Positions 8,005-12,372 of a stretch of 12,372 nucleotides of DNA are shown here, in pieces (the first letter of the stretch is position 1; each line of letters opens with the position of its first letter). A program made the translations under genes and the position numbers. Origin of the DNA: Bacteroidota bacterium. GTDB taxonomy: Bacteria; Bacteroidota; Bacteroidia; Chitinophagales; Chitinophagaceae. Location: contig JAFAGR010000063.1 in the NCBI GenBank assembly GCA_023422565.1, positions 1 through 12,372 on the forward strand, written 5' to 3'. A model generated the notes under the pieces. The model had not been told where the DNA came from. It ran no database searches and saw nothing but the letters and a program-made list of their open reading frames with translations.

Positions 8005-8835
8005 TTATTTAAGCGATGCCTGAAGTTCCCTGTTCATCTTTATGTAATCGTCGTTCTTTTGCTCGGTAGCCAGTTCGAGTGATTTTTTTGAACTTTCCAT
8101 AGCGCCGGCCTTGTCGCCCATATCCTTTTGGATCCTGGCTTTGTAAAGCCACATCCAGAAAGCTTTTGGATTTTCATTCAGTGCGCTTGACACATGTTCG
8201 AGCGCTTTAGCTTTGTTATTGTCGTACTCATTATAAAATTGTGCAGCAGCCCAATGAGGTTTCTTTTCGCTTTGAAGGGCCGTTTCAAGGTTTGCGCGCA
8301 ATGGCGTTTTTACATCCGTTTTAATAGGCACACTAACTTTTGTTTCCTCCCATGCGAGTACAAGGTTGCAACTTTCAGGCAACACATCTTCTAATTGCAT
8401 GGTGAAGCTTCCCATCTTGTCTTTTAGTTTTTCCGTTTTTACCGTAACCCGGGCCACATCCTCGGCCTCCTTATAGTCAAGCACGCTCTGGTTTTTGAAG
8501 CCCTTGTTAAATATCACTTCCCATGATTTTTCGCCCGGGATGGTGTAAATGGCATAAGAGCCGGTGTCAATTTTCTTTCCGCCAATTTCAACCGGCGTGG
8601 TGAAAGTGATCTTCGTGGTTGCATTTGCACCTGTGCGCCACATCTTATTATAAGGAACAAGGTCGCCCATTATTTTCCGTCCTTTGGCCGCGGGGCGTGA
8701 ATAATTAAGCTCGATTGCGCCCATGCCAAAATCCTGCTTAACGGTTTGAGTGGGAGAGGGCTGTGGCATTCTGAATTGCGCATCTGCCATTGCTGAAAGA
8801 AGCAGGAGGGCAGACGAAAAAATGAAAGTTTTCAT
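8005..8835 (-). CDS. Exported DUF2911 domain protein with C-terminal TPR-like region
   Basis: The 276-residue protein has a signal peptide (cleavage near ADA|Q, residue 19) and a DUF2911 domain over about residues 30-170, recognised from the segments SRPAAKGRKI, LVPYNKMWRTGAN and SYAIYTIPGEKSW. DUF2911 proteins are common in Bacteroidota and have no established function; the fold is probably beta-rich and periplasmic. Residues about 195-270 are helical with a TPR-like pattern (ALEHVSSALNENPKAFWMWLYKARI then a second repeat), which may mediate protein contacts. It is the last gene of a minus-strand operon, 21 bases after the DUF62 gene, and ends just before the bidirectional terminator. Family assignment is secure; function is unknown. 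Confidence 0.88.
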   Translation of the reverse strand: MKTFIFSSALLLLSAMADAQFRMPQPSPTQTVKQDFGMGAIELNYSRPAAKGRKIMGDLVPYNKMWRTGANATTKITFTTPVEIGGKKIDTGSYAIYTIPGEKSWEVIFNKGFKNQSVLDYKEAEDVARVTVKTEKLKDKMGSFTMQLEDVLPESCNLVLAWEETKVSVPIKTDVKTPLRANLETALQSEKKPHWAAAQFYNEYDNNKAKALEHVSSALNENPKAFWMWLYKARIQKDMGDKAGAMESSKKSLELATEQKNDDYIKMNRELQASLK

Positions 8836-8856
8836 GATCTATTTTTAGTTGGTTAA

Positions 8857-9696
8857 TTAATTATTTTCTCCAAAATACACCTTTACGGTTTGGTAAACCA
8901 TTTGATTGGCCAGAAACTGGTGCTGCATTCCATACTGTGTTTCTGAATATCCCTTCATTCCAAAAAGCCCTGCAGCATTTCCTTTGTTTATGGAAATTTC
9001 CAAATAACCTGCAGAGTTGAACGTAGCCAGTTTTTCACCTTCGTGTACATCCGCGTAAGATTCACTGATCTTATCAATGTATTCTTCGCGCCGGAACACG
9101 ATCTGGAAACTTCTTCCCTTACGTTGTTCTTCAAACTGCTCGCGGTTGATATTCACCACCACATTCTCAAAGTTATCAATTAAGATGATCTGGCCTTCCA
9201 TCCAGTTTTTGCCCAGCAAGGGTTTGATGGCATTCTTAACCACGATCTCTACGGATGAGTCGCCTATTTGGCTGAGCTCTTTTCCTGCTTCAAGTTCATT
9301 TATTGCGGAACCAATCACTTCGGTAAAATACACAATCGTTTTTGCCTCGGTTTTTTGCAGGGGCAGCGCAACCACTTCCTGTGGCACTTCTTCCAGCAAC
9401 ATGGTAAGGAGCCCATTGTCTGCACAAAAAATATAATGACCGTTGTGTTTGGCCGCAAGCAGGTGAGAGGGCTTTGCATCAAACATGTTGGCTATTATGA
9501 TATGGTATGTTCCTTCAGGGAAATGTTTGAAAGCATTCCGGCAGATGTATGCCGATTGCGGTATGTTAAATGGTGCCAGGGAATGCGTAATGTCTATTAT
9601 CTGAGCCTGCCTTACAGATTGCACCAATCTGCCCTTAATTGCGCCGGCGATAAAATCTTTTTCGCCGATATCAGAAGTTAAGGTTAGTAAGGCCAT
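8857..9696 (-). CDS. DUF62 (SAM hydroxide adenosyltransferase-like) protein with degenerate active site
   Basis: The 279-residue protein matches the DUF62 family that includes SAM hydroxide adenosyltransferase, chlorinase and fluorinase. The N-terminal domain shows TLTSDIGEKDF (5-15), DITHSLAPFNI (35-45) and CADNGLLTML (91-100); the C-terminal beta domain (about 165-279) shows IDNFENVVVNI and GYLEISINKGNAAGLFG. Length and domain order are normal. Family members cleave S-adenosylmethionine to adenosine and methionine using water or halide. Here the usual DPGVGxxR motif is replaced by FDAKPSHL (72-79), keeping an aspartate but no arginine, and the HGRDIFAPAAA-type motif is replaced by VYFTEVIGSA (122-131). 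It therefore may bind a nucleoside without hydrolysing SAM, or react differently. Naming it an active hydrolase would be unsafe. It lies 22 bases after the SDR gene and 21 before DUF2911, in an operon. Confidence 0.85.
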   Translation of the reverse strand: MALLTLTSDIGEKDFIAGAIKGRLVQSVRQAQIIDITHSLAPFNIPQSAYICRNAFKHFPEGTYHIIIANMFDAKPSHLLAAKHNGHYIFCADNGLLTMLLEEVPQEVVALPLQKTEAKTIVYFTEVIGSAINELEAGKELSQIGDSSVEIVVKNAIKPLLGKNWMEGQIILIDNFENVVVNINREQFEEQRKGRSFQIVFRREEYIDKISESYADVHEGEKLATFNSAGYLEISINKGNAAGLFGMKGYSETQYGMQHQFLANQMVYQTVKVYFGENN

Positions 9697-9718
9697 GAAT
9701 TGAGTGATGTAAAATTAA

Positions 9719-10528
9719 TTATTTGATCAGTTTTCCGTTTTTAAAATAAAATTTCCGGGTGAGTTTATCTGCCAGCGAAGGAAAGAACTTATTCATGAAT
9801 ACTGCGCGTTTGCCCGTGCCCGTTAGTACGAGTGTGCGTTTTCGTTTAACGATAGCCGTTAGAATATGTTCCGCACATTCCTCAGGCTGCATCATTTCTT
9901 CTTCCTTCATTGAGGTTTCTCCGTTCGCCCGCCCTTCGGCATTGAGTGCGGCGTAGCGGATGTTGCTTTTTGTGAAGCCGGGGCACACCCACATTACATT
10001 CACGCCATCATCCATCAATTCAGTGCGAATGGCTTCAAGCCAGCCATTCAGCGCAAATTTGCTTGCCGAATAACCGCTTCGCCCCGGAAGCCCCCGGAAG
10101 CCAGCAATGCTGGAAACCCCAACGATGGTTCCTTTGCTTTCTATTAAAGATTCCAGTGCCAGTTTTGTGCAGTAAACGGTTCCAAAATAATTCACGTCCA
10201 TCGTTTTGCGAAAAACCTCCACATCGGCATCCTTAAGCAGGGCCTTCATGGAAATGCCTGCGTTGTTTATCAACACGTCTATCTTTCCGAATTGCTTTAA
10301 AGTTGACCTTATAAACAGATCGCAATCGCTGTATTTGCTTACATCTGCAACAAGGCAGTGGAGCGGAAACCTAGTGTACTTAAGCTGAAGGTCGTACAGC
10401 TTTTCCTGGTTCCTCGCGCATGTGGCCACCCTAGCGCCAAGGCTGAGCAGTTTTTCTACCAGCGCCTTCCCGATGCCGTCACTTCCGCCAGTGATGGCAA
10501 CTACCTTATTTTTGAAAAAATTATCCAT
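9719..10528 (-). CDS. SDR family NAD(P)-dependent oxidoreductase
   Basis: The 269-residue cytoplasmic protein is a classical short-chain dehydrogenase/reductase. It has the cofactor glycine motif TGGSDGIG (13-20), an arginine at position 39 after the second strand (suggesting NADPH preference), NNAG (88-91), and the catalytic set N113, S140, Y153 and K157 (YSASK). A C-terminal extension rich in basic and aromatic residues (KFFPSLADKL, KFYFKNGKL) resembles membrane-associated SDRs of the DHRS7B/3-ketosphinganine reductase type, so a lipid substrate is possible but unproven. It is the first gene of the minus-strand operon with DUF62 and DUF2911. A TATTTTTG element at 10550-10543 would place transcription start only about ten bases before the ATG. 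Confidence 0.9.
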   Translation of the reverse strand: MDNFFKNKVVAITGGSDGIGKALVEKLLSLGARVATCARNQEKLYDLQLKYTRFPLHCLVADVSKYSDCDLFIRSTLKQFGKIDVLINNAGISMKALLKDADVEVFRKTMDVNYFGTVYCTKLALESLIESKGTIVGVSSIAGFRGLPGRSGYSASKFALNGWLEAIRTELMDDGVNVMWVCPGFTKSNIRYAALNAEGRANGETSMKEEEMMQPEECAEHILTAIVKRKRTLVLTGTGKRAVFMNKFFPSLADKLTRKFYFKNGKLIK

Positions 10529-10542
10529 GGAATATATATCGG

Positions 10543-10550
10543 CAAAAATA
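10543..10550 (-). promoter_or_regulatory. Candidate -7 element of the SDR operon
   Basis: The minus strand reads TATTTTTG here, a full match to the Bacteroidota -7 consensus TAnnTTTG. There is no TTTG or TTG at the expected distance upstream, and the resulting leader would be very short, so the call is tentative. Confidence 0.35.
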
Positions 10551-10622
10551 GGCGGTTAAGTTTCTTTTTGCATGATATTTTGAATGGCCTGCATGTGTGC
10601 AACAAGAAGATTTTCAAAAAAA

Positions 10623-10653
10623 TTTGTTGCGGAAGCATTTTGCCTTATTTTTG
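10623..10653 (+). promoter_or_regulatory. Bacteroidota-type promoter of the tRNA-Lys gene
   Basis: TTTG (10623-10626) and TATTTTTG (10646-10653) are separated by 19 bases, an exact match to the known Bacteroidota sigma-A consensus TTTG-N19-TAnnTTTG. Transcription would begin near 10660, about 40 bases before the tRNA. Confidence 0.8.
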
Positions 10654-10670
10654 CACTCCCTAAACAAAAA

Positions 10671-10684
10671 CATACTTCGGTATG
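10671..10684 (+). other. UUCG-tetraloop hairpin in the tRNA 5' leader
   Basis: CATAC (10671-10675), loop TTCG and GTATG (10680-10684) form a perfect 5-base-pair stem with the very stable C(UUCG)G loop. It lies in the expected transcribed leader, 15 bases before the mature tRNA 5' end. It may guide folding or RNase P processing; this role is inference. Confidence 0.6.
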
Positions 10685-10699
10685 CAGCTGTAAAGTGAT

Positions 10700-10772
10700 G
10701 ATTCCGTAGCTCAGTTGGTAGAGCAATACACTTTTAATGTATGGGCCCTGGGTTCGAGTCCCAGCGGGATCA
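10700..10772 (+). tRNA. tRNA-Lys (anticodon TTT)
   Basis: The 73-base sequence folds into a full cloverleaf: acceptor stem GATTCCG with CGGGATC (one T-G pair), D stem GCTC/GAGC, anticodon stem ATACA/TGTAT with loop CTTTTAA giving anticodon TTT (10733-10735), and T arm CTGGG-TTCGAGT-CCCAG. The discriminator is A and CCA is not encoded, so it must be added by nucleotidyltransferase. It decodes AAA and AAG. It has its own promoter and terminator, so it appears to be a single-gene unit. Confidence 0.97.
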
Positions 10773-10774
10773 CG

Positions 10775-10804
10775 AAAGCCTCAACAACCTGTTGAGGCTT
10801 TTTT
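10775..10804 (+). terminator. Intrinsic terminator of tRNA-Lys
   Basis: GCCTCAACA (10778-10786), loop ACC and TGTTGAGGC (10790-10798) form a perfect 9-base-pair stem followed by six T. Three A on the left can extend the stem. It begins only a few bases after the mature tRNA 3' end. Confidence 0.92.
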
Positions 10805-11017
10805 ATTGAGCACAAGGTTCAACCATTGTTGTACCGGAAAAGTTTCAAAAATTTTTCTCAACTGATCCGTTTCATCTCCATGGCGCGGGAATTTCAGGGG
10901 CCATGGGCCGGCATTGAGCACCACAGCCTGGGTCAAGCAAAGGGAGAAATACGTGTTACAAAAGACCTGGAAGAAAACCACATTATAGTCACATTAACGG
11001 GCTGTGTTTTTTTCTCC
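10805..11017. other. Spacer between tRNA terminator and methyltransferase gene; nothing certain
   Basis: This 213-base stretch has open frames on both strands, but neither resembles a known protein or has a good start. No copy of the tRNA 3' end, which would mark an integrated element, was seen. A clear terminator for the minus-strand methyltransferase was not found. Confidence 0.4.
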
Positions 11018-11830
11018 TTACTTATCCACTGTAACCAGGAGGTAGGTCGCTGATATGCGGGTTGAATCAGGGCTATCGCTTGCATTGTGCTGCAGGAACA
11101 GATCTTCCAATTCTTTATGCAATTCCTCTTCCTTCCCATTTTGAGCGGCAGCTTCATATGCGTTCATCGTAGGACCGTAGTAGGTTTTAAATGTATTCAG
11201 AAAATGAAGAGGAGGATAGGAGGCTGAGAATACAAAAGTTTCCCTGCTGAAACTAATGTTGTTTGCCGGAATTCCGGCCGCGCCAAATCTTTCCACCACG
11301 TTAGATTCTACGCCCCAAAGCATAGGGCTGATGAAGCCTTCCGGGGGCGGGGGTGTGTAAGCCGAGCTCGTCTTAAGTATTTGAGCAACCAGGGTAGGGT
11401 CGCCGGGAATCCAGTTGCCCATTACCATGCGGCCTCCGGGTTTGGTTACCCGTACCATTTCGCTCGCCACATCAAATGGCCTTGGCGCAAACATGGCCCC
11501 GAAAATGGAAACCACCATGTCAAACTCGTTATCGTTTACACCACTTAAACTGCAGGCATCTCCTTCAAAGATCCTGCAGTTGCTTAGGCCCTCATTCTTC
11601 GCCCGGATATTTCCGGCCTCCACAAGGTTTCTGGCAATGTCAATCCCCGTAACGTCGGCACCTAAGCGCGCTTCGGGTATGGCCGTGGTGCCGTCGCCAC
11701 AGCCCAGATCGAGCACCTTCATACCTTTTGATATTCCCAGTTTTGCTACAAGATCTGACCCGCTCTTTCGCATGGTTTCTGCGAGGCGTGTAAAATCTCC
11801 TTTTTCCCAGAGAGCTTTATTCGGATTCAT
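11018..11830 (-). CDS. Class I SAM-dependent methyltransferase
   Basis: With the ATG at 11830 the protein has 270 residues. It shows the Rossmann SAM-binding features: motif I VLDLGCGDG (39-47), an acidic residue after strand two in GIDIA (D64), EGDA (D91), and a strand-four region FDMVVSIFGAMFAP with an aromatic-rich follow-on. The later segments GGRMVMGNWIPGDPTLVAQ, PPPPEGF and YYGPTMNAYEAA are typical of a well-spread but uncharacterised bacterial group. The substrate is unknown and is probably a small molecule. An upstream TTG (11854) would add eight residues, but homologues as I recall them begin near MNPNKALWEKGDF, so the ATG is preferred. The gene stands alone, divergent from the small membrane protein. 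Confidence 0.88.
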   Translation of the reverse strand: MNPNKALWEKGDFTRLAETMRKSGSDLVAKLGISKGMKVLDLGCGDGTTAIPEARLGADVTGIDIARNLVEAGNIRAKNEGLSNCRIFEGDACSLSGVNDNEFDMVVSIFGAMFAPRPFDVASEMVRVTKPGGRMVMGNWIPGDPTLVAQILKTSSAYTPPPPEGFISPMLWGVESNVVERFGAAGIPANNISFSRETFVFSASYPPLHFLNTFKTYYGPTMNAYEAAAQNGKEEELHKELEDLFLQHNASDSPDSTRISATYLLVTVDK

Positions 11831-11945
11831 TCTGTTTGTTTTAAGGGATGACAATTTAAAATATATATTTAAAAAAATAAATATGTCCCGTGAAAAATTT
11901 CTCCCTCAACTAAAAATTTGTTTGCATCAATGATAAAATATTTTT

Positions 11946-11965
11946 TACTTTGTACTTCAAAGTAC
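11946..11965. promoter_or_regulatory. TACTT-rich inverted repeat, candidate operator
   Basis: TACTTTG (11946-11952) and CAAAGTA (11958-11964) form an inverted repeat with a 5-base spacer, and GTACTT (11952-11957) with AAGTAC (11960-11965) forms a second, overlapping one. It lies 24 bases before the membrane protein start at 11989, in a divergent promoter region. A dimeric regulator site is a reasonable guess; the regulator is not in the window. Confidence 0.45.
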
Positions 11966-11988
11966 TTTTAGCTTATAAAAATCAGTTT

Positions 11989-12279
11989 ATGATAACGGAA
12001 AGAAACAGGATCTATTACATCATTTTCGGCGCGGTTTCATTGCTGCTCGTTCCCTTAATCGCAATGCAGTTTACTTCTGAGGTTCGCTGGACTTTCTTTG
12101 ATTTTGTGGTGGCCGGAGTATTACTAACAGGAACAGGACTGGTTTGCGAACTCGTTTTACGGGTATTCCGGAAAAAGCCGTACCGCATCGCCGGAATTTT
12201 ACTCGTTCTCTTTATCTGTTTTCTTATTTGGGCTGAGCTTGCCGTAGGAATATTCGGCACGCCCTTCGCCGGAAGTTGA
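11989..12279 (+). CDS. Small three-helix membrane protein, uncharacterised
   Basis: With the ATG at 11989 (MITERNRIYY) the protein has 96 residues and three hydrophobic segments, near 8-25, 37-57 and 65-89, with a basic loop RVFRKKPYR between helices two and three, which by the positive-inside rule points to the cytoplasm. The ending WAELAVGIFGTPFAGS is one I recall as conserved among hypothetical membrane proteins of Bacteroidota; no function is known. A TTG at 11950 would add 13 residues, but that start falls inside the inverted repeat, so the ATG is preferred. It is divergent from the methyltransferase, and a GC-rich palindromic repeat begins about 30 bases after its stop. Confidence 0.75.
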   Translation: MITERNRIYYIIFGAVSLLLVPLIAMQFTSEVRWTFFDFVVAGVLLTGTGLVCELVLRVFRKKPYRIAGILLVLFICFLIWAELAVGIFGTPFAGS

Positions 12280-12306
12280 TCAGCCAGGTTCAATCATGAA
12301 AAACTA

Positions 12307-12372
12307 TGGGCGTTCCCGCCTTTGGCGGGCGGGCTTTTCGCTGTATCTCGGGCGATGCCCGAGGATGCCGCT
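12307..12372. repeat. GC-rich palindromic dispersed repeat, cut by window end
   Basis: Right after the membrane protein gene the sequence becomes GC-rich. It holds CCCGCC-TTT-GGCGGG (12315-12329) and CTCGGGC-GAT-GCCCGAG (12347-12363), two perfect hairpins, joined by GGGCTTTTCGCTGTATC. From memory, intergenic elements of this form (beginning GGGCGTT, with GGGCTTTCCGCT in the middle and ending near TAACGCCC) are scattered widely in Chitinophagaceae and relatives. The far end is outside the window. The first hairpin could also act as a weak terminator for the preceding gene. Confidence 0.6.

Noticed and set aside
10700..11017. tRNA gene as integration site of a mobile element
   Set aside because: No integrase, no direct repeat of the tRNA 3' end, and ordinary genes on both sides.
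10826..11053. Plus-strand open frame of 75 residues after the tRNA
   Set aside because: TTG start, no family resemblance, overlaps the end of the methyltransferase; an equally open frame exists on the other strand.
11831..11854. Upstream TTG start for the methyltransferase
   Set aside because: An ATG eight codons later fits the usual beginning of this family as I recall it.
11950..11988. TTG start for the small membrane protein
   Set aside because: It falls inside the inverted repeat in the promoter region; the ATG at 11989 gives a typical small membrane protein N-terminus.

Overview
The window looks like a stretch of ordinary chromosome from a Bacteroidota bacterium, most likely of the Chitinophagaceae or a nearby lineage. 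The evidence is gene content (a large TamB-like protein, DUF2911, an exported M14 peptidase / PIG-L deacetylase / sodium symporter trio), general lack of Shine-Dalgarno sites, a textbook Bacteroidota promoter (TTTG, 19 bases, TATTTTTG) before the tRNA gene, a tRNA without encoded CCA, and a GC-rich palindromic repeat of a kind I associate with this group. The assignment rests on recognition, not on a search.

Layout. Positions 1-739 (minus) hold the N-terminal part of a TamB/AsmA-like envelope protein that runs off the left edge and has no ATG, GTG or TTG start in a sensible place. A spacer of about 175 bases separates it from a divergent plus-strand operon at 916-7555: an exported M14 metallopeptidase, an exported PIG-L (LmbE-type) deacetylase and a 13-helix sodium:solute symporter, with gaps of 13 and 6 bases. 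Both enzymes end in a class I glutamine-amidotransferase-like domain, which suggests they act together on one substrate (perhaps an acetylated amino-sugar-containing peptide) whose product the symporter imports. This is inference.

A 395-base gap (7556-7950) holds no convincing gene, but has a possible coding relic on the minus strand, nested inverted repeats and a 34-codon ORF with a strong ribosome binding site. A bidirectional terminator (7951-7989) closes the plus operon and a convergent minus-strand operon read as SDR oxidoreductase, then DUF62 (SAM hydroxide adenosyltransferase-like), then DUF2911 protein, with 21-22 base gaps. The DUF62 protein lacks the usual catalytic residues.

Divergent from the SDR gene is a tRNA-Lys(TTT) with its own promoter, a UUCG-capped hairpin in its leader and a strong terminator. 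The right part contains a minus-strand class I methyltransferase, a divergent small three-helix membrane protein preceded by a TACTT-rich inverted repeat, and at the edge a GC-rich palindromic repeat cut by the window end. No CRISPR array, phage gene, intact insertion sequence or rRNA was seen. The most worthwhile leads are the peptidase/deacetylase/symporter unit, the degenerate DUF62 protein and the unexplained 7.56-7.95 kb gap.
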